From the NCBI GenBank assembly GCA_016858145.1, contig JAEHOE010000125.1, positions 248,001 to 312,000 on the forward strand: a stretch of DNA of 64,000 nt, written 5' to 3'. Shown one piece after another: positions 46,446 to 55,378 of this stretch (position 1 is its first letter; the number at the start of each line of letters is the position of its first letter). The notes beneath the pieces are model-generated. The model saw nothing but the letters and a program-made list of their open reading frames with translations. It was not told the DNA's origin and searched no databases. The DNA is from Edaphochlamys debaryana. Taxonomy: Eukaryota > Chlorophyta > Chlorophyceae > Chlamydomonadales. Made by a program: the position numbers and the translations under genes.

Positions 46446-47174
46446 GTTGCGTGGCCCATTGTCCCACTCCAGGTCCAGAGAGCCGGTGCTCTCCATGAAG
46501 AGACCAACGCGCACTGCCAAAGTGGAACACCCGAGGAGCTGCAGTAACGCCGCGCCCACAGCGCGATTGCCGCCAGCGGGGGCCATGGTGTGTGGCTCCT
46601 TCAACTGGCACTAACGTCAAGGGCAAATGCGCCGGCTGCATACCGAGACCTGGAAGCTTGGGGCGTCTTTGAGCGTCTTCAGCGAACGCCCCCGTACGAA
46701 GGCGGGCGCGGGGATGGGCACCCATCGCTCGCCGCTAGTAACGCTACTGGGCGCGCCTGCCGCCTGTCGCCTGTAGCGCCGTTGGCCATTGGGTGGCCAA
46801 GCAGCTGGCCTCAGGGTCAGGTTGGGTTCATTGGTCCTTGGCCTCCCCTGCTCGGTAGCGGGCTCCGTCAGCCCTTCACAGCTGCGGCACACATGCCTGC
46901 GTGCCTTCTCACCTACATAGCCGCGTCGCATATGCGACGGTCTGGGCGGGGCATTGAGCCCCCGGGATTGCAGGGGTGATTCGTGTGTGTATCGGGGCAC
47001 GATGCAGAGCAGTAGCAGCAGTGTTGCGCACAGCTGCCCTCCACGTCACCACGTATCTTTACAGTATTCACAACTAGTCCACGATGACCGCTCGCACAGC
47101 CAGTCTCCCTACTCGGCAACACGATGCGGCGTGGCACGACAGCTGACAATGTCATATCGCGGGCTTGATAAAAA
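46446..47174. other. Gap before the glycosyltransferase-like gene
   Basis: No supported exon on either strand. The right part should contain the promoter and 5' UTR of the gene that starts at 47,175. Confidence 0.35.
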
Positions 47175-50100
47175 ATGATTGCTATTTGCCTGTATAGTGT
47201 CCTAGTGCTTGCGCTTGGCAGCAGTCGCGGTGCGCTCGCCATCACAACTCAACCCTGGGCCGAGGCCGCCCCTGCGGACCTGCCCGACTACCGTCGGCAA
47301 GTGCCGATCTAAGCTCGTACCTGCACATTATAGAGAGTTCGGGCGTGCCGAGGCGACTGGGTGCATGTTGGGTGCGAGCGCTGGACGGGGGTCGAACCCG
47401 TACCCACCCCGCTTGCGCGAGGGTGGGCCCACCCGTTGTGGCCAGCGCACCTCCCCCGTCGGCCCTAGTGGGCCTAGACGGGATCGGTGTGTAGCAAGCG
47501 CTGGAGGGGGGTCGAACCCGTACCCACCCCGCTTGCGCGAGGGTGGGCCCACCCGTTGTGGCCAGGGCTGCGGGCTGCCTCGGTCGTCGCGACGCTGCCT
47601 CGGCCCGGCACCGGTCCAGAGCAGTCCGCTGCTACCCCCACGGGCCCACGAGGGTACCTCGAAGCGCTGTTGTACCGCGCGGGGGCTGCGCACTCCTCCC
47701 CAGGGCACCTCACCGTTCCCGTGAGCCAGGCCCGCTGCTACCCCCACGGGCCCAGAGCGGCTGCGGGACCGGCTCCGTCCGCCCCCAGGGTTCCTTGCCC
47801 ACCAGGGGCCCAGGCCCTCACCTTTGTCCACGCCATAGCCGGCCGCTGGAGCGGCACCGTCCACTATTGCTTCTCACTGCAACACCCCCACCCTTCCACC
47901 CCCCAACAGCTACGTGCAGAACGTCCCTGCCGATACCGCTGCGGAAGTCAAAGGGCGGTGGCCAGATCCTGCCGCGAATGCGGAGCTCAGCAAGAAGTAT
48001 GAGCCCATACTGGAGTGGTTCGGATTCTCACAAAGGTAACGTGGGACTTCGGGATTACAGAGCCCCTGTGCACCCGTGCCCACCCGCCTCGGCCTCGGCC
48101 CACTTCACGGCACCCCTGCTTCACGATTCAGGCCCCAAGAGTGCCTGCCGTCTGCACGGCCTGCCGGTAACTTGCGCCTCCCTGGCTGGGACCCGCTGCG
48201 CAGATATGATATCAGCCAGGAGTGCCGCGCAGGCCACAAGCTGCGCTGGGCGTACTTCTCCCGGTCAGCCGAGGCCACGTGGGACTTCATCGCCATCAGC
48301 CACCACCTGGACGTGCGTGAGTCTGTGTGCGTGAGTAGGGGGCTAGGGGCGCAGCAGCTGCACTGCCCCATCTGGTCACCTCCCCAGCTGTTGCTCACTG
48401 CCCCACCTGAACATCGCCTCGAACCTGCCTTGGTCCCTTGCAGCACACACCATTCTGCAGCCCAGGTGCGGCCCTCAGGGACAGGATACGCGTCATATTG
48501 GTCAGAGAGGGAGCGGAGCTGGCCCGGGGAGCTGGGCCCTGACGTGCTGCGAACACTCGGACACTGCTCGCAGGGCAGAGTGGTCAGAGCTAAAGGGGGC
48601 GTTAGGGAAGGCCTCCCCACAAAGGTCTCGGACAATGCCCACAGGGTTCTCTAAGACCTCAATCTGAGCCCCCGATTTGGACTTCCCTTGACTCCCCAGG
48701 CTGTTTTATGACCTGGTCCGCAACACCACGGAAGCCACGGACGCGTACATGTCGACGGCGAACATCGCATTCCTCAAGTGGCGCGGCCTGGGCCACATGA
48801 TCTGCCACGTTGCTGACATCCTGGTGTTCGGGGACGTGACTGCGGACGCACGACCCGTGCTGCAGGGCAACTGCACCACGCCCATCATCCTGCACGTGAG
48901 GCCATGGGGCGCTGCGGCCGGTCTGGCTGCTGAGAGGGGTGCAGAAGGATGGGCCGGCACATGAGGGCCCGTGTCCTGCCCCGCTCCAACGGCCCTGCCC
49001 GCCACCCACCCCTGACCTGCCCCAGGTGCACACCAGGTTCACGGTGGGAGTGATGGACATGGATGCGTACCTCGAGCTCATGGCAGATGCAGCCACGCGG
49101 CCATGGGTCTGGTGAGGCAGCCCGGGGCAGGAGCCTGCCGTGGTTTAGCAGGGAGCGAGCCCAGCCCTGACACCTTGGTCCCGCTGTCCGACAGGTTTGT
49201 CGCCAGCAATCCCTATGAGCTGCGCCATCTAGAGAGGTGATGCCGCTTCTTCACACCGGCCTAAACCATACACGGTTTCGCGTGCCCGCTGACTGTGGCT
49301 CGCTCAACCCATTCGCAGCATGGGTATTCCTCTGCCGCCAAGCCGCACCCTGCTGCTGAGGCCCGTCGGGGCCTGCCTCCTGCCCCAGCCCCCGCCTGTG
49401 ACACCGCAACAGGCCTTCAGGCTGGCAATGCTCGCAAACCACAAGCAAGGCGCTGATGGGTCACTGGTCGACGCCTGGCTTGCGTGAGTGCTACTGTATA
49501 GCTGGCGGGAACGCAGGGCAGGCTGCCTGCCCAGACGGCGGTCCCATGTCATAGCTCATCAACGCCCCTGCCTGTTGATCACACCAGGCGAACGCAACTC
49601 GTACGGCGCGTGGACATGCTCACGGATCCCGCCATCCACCCGGCGGTCCTGGCACAGCGCAGGGGCGTCCTTCACGTAAGCAGGGGTGTTCTTGCCCAGC
49701 ATCTCCGTTTGCCACATGCCCCAGCCCATGCGATGACACTTGCTTGGTGCCCCTAATGCATGCAGGTTCCCTTCCATGTGGGTCGCGGTTGCACTCGGAC
49801 GGAAGTTGCGTTCAGGAGCTGCGTCAAGTGGCGTGCTTACTCTGGTCACTGACCTACCTTGCCTTGCCTCTGCCCCTTCCTCCTAAACGGCAATGGTTTA
49901 CTCCTGGTACCACAGCCAGCGGCAATGCTGGTGCGGAGGATTGTACGGCGCGAATGCAGGCACAGCGTCGTGGGGCTCCAATCCTATGCTGACTGCCCTG
50001 ACCCGAACGTGTGCAGATGTACGCCGGGATGGCCGCAGGAACTGTCTTTGTGCTACCGTCCCCCGACTTCTTCCTACAGCTGGTAGCCGACCATGCGGTG

Positions 50101-50783
50101 CCGTTCTGCTGCAGGTCCTGTTGAGGGAAGCACAGCTATGGGTGATTGCGCTGTAGGACTTCTGCTCAATTTCGCCCGTACGCCCCCCGGACACAGGAAT
50201 GTCATCTTGGAACAGCCCGATAACTGGACGCTGACCATGGATTGGTGGCATCCGAGCTTCAGTAAGTGGGGTCACCAGAAGTCGTTGTACTCTGGGGCCT
50301 CTATGGCTGTGGGAAAGGTTTTTACAGCAGAGGCCTTGCCTTCTCTTGCGGCTTTCCTGCAACGGGTTCCCCTTGCCGCCTTTTGCACGTCCTCTCAGGA
50401 GACGGGCACGTCTTCTTCGAAAGCTGGGAGGACTTGGCAGATATCATCAAGGGTGAGCGGTGCTGTAGGGTCGCGCCCTCTGTGAGCCATAAGTAATCCA
50501 GATCACACCCTAAGCAAGCCCCTCGCTCCACCACCCATCCTGACCTACCGTCCCTCGTGAGCACCTCGCAGGCGTAGGCAAGTTCACGGCCAAGCTTTTT
50601 GCTTCCAAGGCAACCAAGGCGAAGGCGCTGATGATGGCATCACGCGCAAAGTCTCTAGCCGGCTTTGCATCGGTCTACAGGAATGCGGCGGCGCAGTCCT
50701 GTCAGACGGTCCGGTACTGGCCTCCAGGCTACTTGACAGAGCTAGCGCGAAACTATTCGGGGCATGAACCTAAACTATTATGA
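47175..50783 (+). CDS. Probable secretory-pathway glycosyltransferase-like protein
   Basis: Fifteen exons: 47175-47300, 47920-48035, 48132-48316, 48444-48465, 48700-48895, 49026-49111, 49195-49236, 49319-49483, 49588-49675, 49766-49777, 49916-49930, 50017-50114, 50197-50261, 50399-50452, 50572-50783. Every phase matches, giving 493 residues. Exon 1 encodes a signal peptide or anchor (MIAICLYSVLVLALGSSRGA). Core segments: DVTADARPVLQGNCTTPIIL; VHTRFTVGVMDMDAYLELMA; WVWFVASNPYELRHLESMGI; RTLLLRPVGA; then VLHVPFHPAAMLMYAGMAAG, TVFVLPSPDFFLQL, DWWHPSF and HVFFESWEDLADIIKG. This order (N/S-N-P-[FY]-E, RPVG, [IV]H[IV]P, AAG..LPSP.F, FFESWEDL) is one I associate with uncharacterised glycosyltransferase-like proteins of fungi and algae; no sugar donor can be named. 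Acceptor 47,910 is an alternative for exon 2. The gene is firm; its function is tentative. Confidence 0.7.
47377..47566 (-). repeat. 120-bp tandem duplication with a GCAA-capped hairpin, in intron 1
   Basis: Two copies exactly 120 bp apart share about 70 nearly identical bases. On the minus strand each contains CCCACCC, T, CGC, GCAA, GCG, GGGTGGG, a stable hairpin with a GNRA-type tetraloop. This is followed by GGGTTCGACCCC, which contains a match to the Pol III B-box (GGTTCGANNCC). The unit lies inside the first intron of the glycosyltransferase-like gene, on the opposite strand. Confidence 0.8.
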
Positions 50784-51302
50784 GTTGGGGACGGGGGACT
50801 TGAAAGCTGGTCGGTGGCAGGGTCCGCCGCGAGGGTGGCCCTTGCCAGTGCTATGCGGTCCGCAGAAGGAGGGGGCTGCACGGTGGCTGCATATCGGGTT
50901 TGGGTGGCGAAGTGTAGTGTGAGAGGGAGTTGTTTTTTTACGAGCACATGGCTTGAGGGTGGCAAACTTTGAAAGTAACATCAATGGATGAGGGTCCTGC
51001 TGAGGCAATGGCTGGTGGCGGGATATGGACTGACGCCCTCGCCGTTTGAGAAGGGGCACGTGGGATAGGTGAATCCAGCAAACCACTGAGCTGCGCAGCA
51101 GCGCAGAGGTGCCTAGTGCTTTCATGCATAGCAACACACCAGAGGCCAAAGGGGTGCGTGCAGGGTTCGTGCCAGGCGAGGGATCTCTCCAGCTCCGTGT
51201 GAGAAGAGTGTCGCAGGGCTTACAGGCGCTGTTCTGAGGAGGGGGTCGGTACGGCTGGCGCTAGAGCTCATTGGCATGCGGGCCAGACCTCTTCCGGACT
51301 AC

Positions 51303-51307
51303 TGTAA
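51303..51307 (+). terminator. TGTAA poly(A) signal, glycosyltransferase-like gene
   Basis: First clear TGTAA after the stop codon at 50,781-50,783, about 520 bp downstream. Confidence 0.45.
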
Positions 51308-51629
51308 TGCTGAGCGACGTCCAGCCCTTTCCCATGTCTAAAGTCCACCCAGCGCCTGAGCCCTCAGCCCCTCACCAGAGCGCCCAGCCCTGGGGCCCGC
51401 CGCGCGGAGGGCCGGGGCCTGCCACCGTGCTGGGCGGGGCTGCCTGGACAGGGAGGAGGGATACATGCCCACAGCTGCACACCCTTGCACACGGCCTTGA
51501 TCCCCGACTTGGTGGAGTCAAGCGATCCATGCGGTCCGACGGTCGTTATGCGGCGCACATTTGCCCTCCTCTGTCGGACTCTGTCTTTTCGCGTTGGAGG
51601 AGAGGCGCAGCACCTGTCCACGGGCCAGC

Positions 51630-51805
51630 TCTGGGAAGGGTCAACTTTGGGGGAACGCCAGGTGCGCCACTCGGGGAAGCCCTGGGGAACGGCTTAAAGC
51701 AAAGCGCAATGCAGCGTTGGGGAAGGGCAGCCAGGCGTTGGAGAAGGCCAAGCAGCTCTGGGGAATGTCCGTTCTGGGGAAGGCCGGGCCTGGTTTGGGG
51801 AACGG
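51630..51805 (+). repeat. Interspersed TGGGGAAGG / TGGGGAACG motif cluster
   Basis: About nine occurrences of TGGGGAA or close variants, followed by GG or CG, are spaced irregularly 10-35 bp apart. No protein reading was preferred. Confidence 0.6.
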
Positions 51806-51940
51806 CATGCCGCTCTGGCATGTGGGCTACATGAAGGCAGTGCTGCCTTTCGCTGGCATGTGAGAAGGCACATGCTTTAACTGGGGCTTCCTTGGTCAGG
51901 TCGGGAGTACGGCAGGTGAGCCGTACACTCATCTCATCGA

Positions 51941-52641
51941 AGGCGTTTGGAGGCAGCCCTGGCATGTGGGCCATATGACCCACGAGAGGCCGGCGGGCTC
52001 ACACCTGCCTGCACGCCTCCTGCGCTGCTCGACGACGGCAAGGTCATCTACCCCCAGAACAGCACCATCTACACGCCCTACGTTCCCACGATGCCGTAAG
52101 AAAGCCATCTCCGGCATTGAAACTCGGAAAGCGTGTTGACCTGCTGGCGTTCGAGGCGTTCACGCTCGCCGACAATGACGTCGACAAAATCTTCAAGGAC
52201 ATCAACCGCGTGGAGCGGATTACCGAGCTGATCGTGGAGAACACCCCCATGGAGGACCCAGGCCGGCTGCTGCTGCGGGGGGTTTCGGACCAGATGGCCG
52301 ACCGGCTGAAGTCGGGCGACATGTCAGGCCTGGGCCCATCAGGCGCCAGCCAGCTTAGCGCGTCAGTCCAGCGGTGCTGGAAGGGTGAGGGGGGCTGGAA
52401 CGTCGTGCTGGGGGTGACGACCGCACAGCGGGCGGAGTTCCGCCTGCGGGCTAAGGAGGTGCGGGAGGCGAGCGGGGTGGTGGTGGCGCCCTACCTCACG
52501 GCCCTAGGGAGGGCGCTGCGGAAGAAGCGGCAGCCAGTCTTCGCTAGGCTCCGCACAAAGGGCCTCAAGCCTCGCTGGATCAAAGGGGCGGATATCCTGT
52601 ACTTAGAGGGGGAGGGGTGGATGCGGCAAGGTTATCTGTGA
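51941..52641 (+). pseudogene. Uncharacterised gene remnant, probably frameshifted
   Basis: Two protein-like stretches in different frames. The first (about 51,941-52,098) reads ACGPYDPREAGG ... LLDDGKVIYPQNSTIYTPYV, PTMP, then stops. The second begins in another frame without an ATG near 52,117 and runs to TGA 52,639-52,641: VDLLAFEAFTLADNDVDKIF, KDINRVERITELIVENTPME, RLLLRGVSDQMADRLKSGD, ending ADILYLEGEGWMRQGYL. The 20-30 bp between them is too short for an intron (GTAAGA is present but has no usable acceptor), so a frameshift is likely. I do not recognise the family. The last 21 codons, stop and 3' UTR are duplicated downstream. Confidence 0.45.
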
Positions 52642-52872
52642 GCCCGGGGGCATGGTGTGTGGCTGTCCAGCCCTTGCGGTCGGTGGCCCACGGACGGGCG
52701 GGGACACTCCCCTTGGCGGCTCCCTAGCTGAGGCTTCGTTGGTGATAGCCGTGGCTCACCGCCCTTGTGGGCTGCTGTTAGGGGGCACCCAGGCTTGCAG
52801 GTGGCAAGCCCGTGTGGTCGACCAGCCGGTCGGAGCGTTCTGCGCTTAGACCCCCTCGAAGGGGTCCCTCAT

Positions 52873-52877
52873 TGTAA
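52873..52877 (+). terminator. TGTAA poly(A) signal preceded by a hairpin (copy 1)
   Basis: The hairpin GACCCC-CTCGAA-GGGGTC lies about 10 bp before CATTGTAACC. The same arrangement recurs 313 bp later. Confidence 0.6.
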
Positions 52878-53185
52878 CCACCGATGACTGGATCAAAGGG
52901 GCGGATATCCTGTACTTAGAGGGAGAGGGGTGGATGCGGCAAGGTTATCTGTGAGCCCGGGGGCATGGTGTGTGGCTGTCCAGCCCTTGCGGTCGGTGGC
53001 CCACGGACGGGCGGGGACACTCCCCTTGGCGGCTCCCTAGCTGAGGCTTCCTTGGTGATAGCCGTGGCTCACCGCCCTTGTGGGCTGCTGTTAGGGGGCA
53101 CCCAGGCTTGCAGGCGGCAAGCCCGTGTGGTCGACCAGCCGGTCGGAGCGTTCTGCGCTTAGACCCCCTCGAAGGGGTCCCTCAT

Positions 53186-53190
53186 TGTAA
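53186..53190 (+). terminator. TGTAA poly(A) signal preceded by a hairpin (copy 2)
   Basis: Second copy in the tandem duplication, 313 bp downstream of the first with the same hairpin. Confidence 0.6.
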
Positions 53191-53205
53191 CCACCGATGA
53201 CTGCT

Positions 53206-54298
53206 GGCAACCAGCTAGGTCAGATGTGGTGATCATGGATTAGTCGCAAGTGTAGGCGCTAGCAGCCGAGATATGGCAGCGGGCGGTTGCGACGTTGGTT
53301 GGTTCGGAGATGCACGAGCACGGAGATAGGTCATGGTCGGGGCGTACAGGAGGATGCAGCCAGCAGCCAGTGTTGCTGGGGGGGTGACATGCCCGTCATT
53401 GCTCATTGTGTGCGAGGTGAGCCCTGCGCGCCTCCTGCGCTGCTCGTGCAGGATTTGCTGCATACACGAGGGGGGGGGAGAATAGAAGACTAGACGAGTG
53501 TCATTTGTATGTCATCCCATAACGTTGTGGCATGTCTGTTGACGTCACAGATCTGTGACTGACTGACCCCATGCGGTTGTTCGCCCTTTTTGTTCCCGGA
53601 CGAGCGGTCAACGGTCGTTGTGCGGCTAGAGTTACCCCTGCGTTGCTACCAGGTTTTTTGCGCCGGGACGACACATGTCACCGTAGCTCAACGGATGCGA
53701 ATCGAACACCGACCCCGCTAGGACGTTCGGGAGCGGAGCGAAGTTAGAGCGGAGGATGATGACCGTAGCTCCACGGAACGAAGTGTAGTGTGAGAGGAGG
53801 CTGTTTTTGGACGCCCCACAAGAGAGAGCCCCCCTTGGACCCCAAGTGGACACTGCACCGCGGGCCTCACACGCGCAGCAGATCAGTGCGTTCGATAGCG
53901 TCGCGGCAGCTCTTTTAAGCAGCAGCAGGTGCGGCATTGCTCATATGAACCACGAGAGATAGGCCGCGCAAACTTGCGGGCTCAGAGCGAGTAAACGTCC
54001 TAATCATTGCGGCCCTCCGGCCTTGCCTGCACCAGCGCAACGAACAGCCAGAGGCGTTATCTAACCGTTCGCCGTGGCCAGCTTTGCAAGACGAATATGT
54101 GTGACATATTGATCGATACAGGGCAAGTCGCCAGCGCGTTGGTTCGTCGCCGGCGCGAAGCCGCGGCGCGACGCCTCGCATTCGGAGGCGCGCTCGGGGG
54201 TCCGCCCACTGTACCGGAGGGTACTCACGACGTGGGATAGGACTAAGGACTGGTCGGGGGATACGATACGAGAGCCTGCGGGCTGCAGCTTCGGGGGC
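53206..54298. other. No gene seen; short dispersed repeats
   Basis: No exon chain. CGAAGTGTAGTGTGAGAGG at about 53,778 recurs at about 50,916. CATATGAACCACGAGAG at about 53,942 resembles CATATGACCCACGAGAG at about 51,973. Confidence 0.4.
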
Positions 54299-54307
54299 CT
54301 AGTCGTA

Positions 54308-54612
54308 TCCCGGTATCACTTTGGGGGCCGGCGGGCTGCAGCTTAGGGGCAAGCCTGGCAGCGGGGATGCAGGTTGGGGGCCGGCGGGATGCGACTGCGG
54401 GGGCAAGCCTGGCAACGGGGATGCAGGTTGGGGGCCGGCGGGATGCGACTGCGGAGGCAAACCCTGCAGCTGAGATGCAGGTTGGGGGCCGGCGGGATGC
54501 GACTGAAGGGGCAAGCCTGGCAGCGGGGATGCAGGTTGGGGACCGGCGGGATGCGACTGCGGAGGCAAACCCTGCAGCTGAGATGCAGGTTGGGGGCCGG
54601 CGGGATGCAGGT
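54308..54612. repeat. 54-bp minisatellite, about five copies
   Basis: The unit begins CAGGTTGGGGGCCGGCGGGA and recurs at 54,370, 54,424, 54,478, 54,532 and 54,586. Because 54 is a multiple of three, the minus strand can be read as an 18-residue repeat (HPAGPQPASQLQGLPPQS and variants) at the end of a 237-codon open stretch (55,012-54,299). No other evidence supports that stretch as a gene. Confidence 0.9.
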
Positions 54613-55378
54613 TCTCAAGGGCGTGCCAAAACGCTCTCCCCAGCCTTACCCCGTTTCCCCCCTCCCAGCCCTGGGCCCCCGAGCCCCCTCCCCGCCCTTT
54701 CCCCTCCGGCCCCTTCCGGCCCATGGCGTTAGTGCAAACGACACGCGCCATACACGCGTGTACGCCGCGCCCATTTCCGTAGTCTGCATTCCTTTCGGTA
54801 TGTAGCCTTGTGGTCTGATGGGTACGCTGTCTGATCCAGCCCACAAGCCCCGGCACAGAAAGTTCGACGGCGTGCAACGTGCAAGTCCGGCCTCTTGTGC
54901 TCTCCGTGCTCTCCGGCGTTCTCTGCGATAGCCCGGTGGTCGCAGGTGGTAGCCGAGCCCGCTGAACGCGCCTGGTAGACTTTTGGCTGTGGGCGAAATG
55001 GTTCGCGGTCAAGCTTCTATTTATTACAGCCCCGGAGCCGCCTAGCGGACCAACGAAGGTTCCCTGGTACTATATACCCATCGCTGTGGCCAAAGAGAGC
55101 GGAGAATCGCAGTCTGGCCACAGGAGCGATCGCAGCTGGTTGCTGCTTGTTTAGCCTCCGCCCCAGCGCGGTTGTTATCAAACTATCGCGGGCTATAGAC
55201 TCCCAAACTCGGTGGCGCATTGCAGCACTACGCTGTGACCCTGGTGGTGTACGTCGGCACGGTGTTTGGTCGGCGTGTTACTTAAGCAAACAAGAGAAAC
55301 GCCAATCAGCCTGAGCGTAAAGCGTGGGCGGGAGCGGGAAGGGGAAAGGGGGCGGAGGGAAGTGCCGGGGCCGAGTGC
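54613..55378. other. Region between the minisatellite and the LINE frame
   Basis: No gene supported. It should include the 3' end of the minus-strand LINE copy. No poly(A) or simple-repeat tail and no target-site duplication could be recognised. Confidence 0.35.

Larger units (their letters stand above)
50784..51900. other. 3' UTR of the glycosyltransferase-like gene and repeat-like sequence
   Basis: No exon chain was found. TGTAA at 51,303-51,307 is a candidate poly(A) signal, and reiterated TGGGGAA motifs follow at 51,630-51,805. Confidence 0.4.
52577..53205 (+). repeat. 313-bp tandem duplication covering a gene 3' end
   Basis: Two nearly identical 313-bp copies (about 52,577-52,889 and 52,890-53,205) each contain the final coding part (IKGADILYLEGEGW), the TGA, a hairpin (GACCCCCTCGAAGGGGTC) and a TGTAA signal (52,873-52,877 and 53,186-53,190). 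Only a few mismatches separate them, so the duplication is recent. Confidence 0.95.

Noticed and set aside
47377..47566. Two tRNA genes on the minus strand
   Set aside because: Box-like sequences and spacing are suggestive, but the anticodon region folds into an extended GCAA-capped stem and no acceptor stem pairs, so no tRNA is called.
52652..53162. Two near-identical 65-codon open stretches (MVCGCPALAVGG...)
   Set aside because: They lie in the duplicated 3' UTR, between the stop codon and the poly(A) signal, and exist twice only because of the tandem duplication.
54299..55012. A 237-codon minus-strand gene ending in 18-residue repeats
   Set aside because: Only the minisatellite period supports it. 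The unique N-terminal part shows no protein-like pattern and there is no splice or regulatory evidence.
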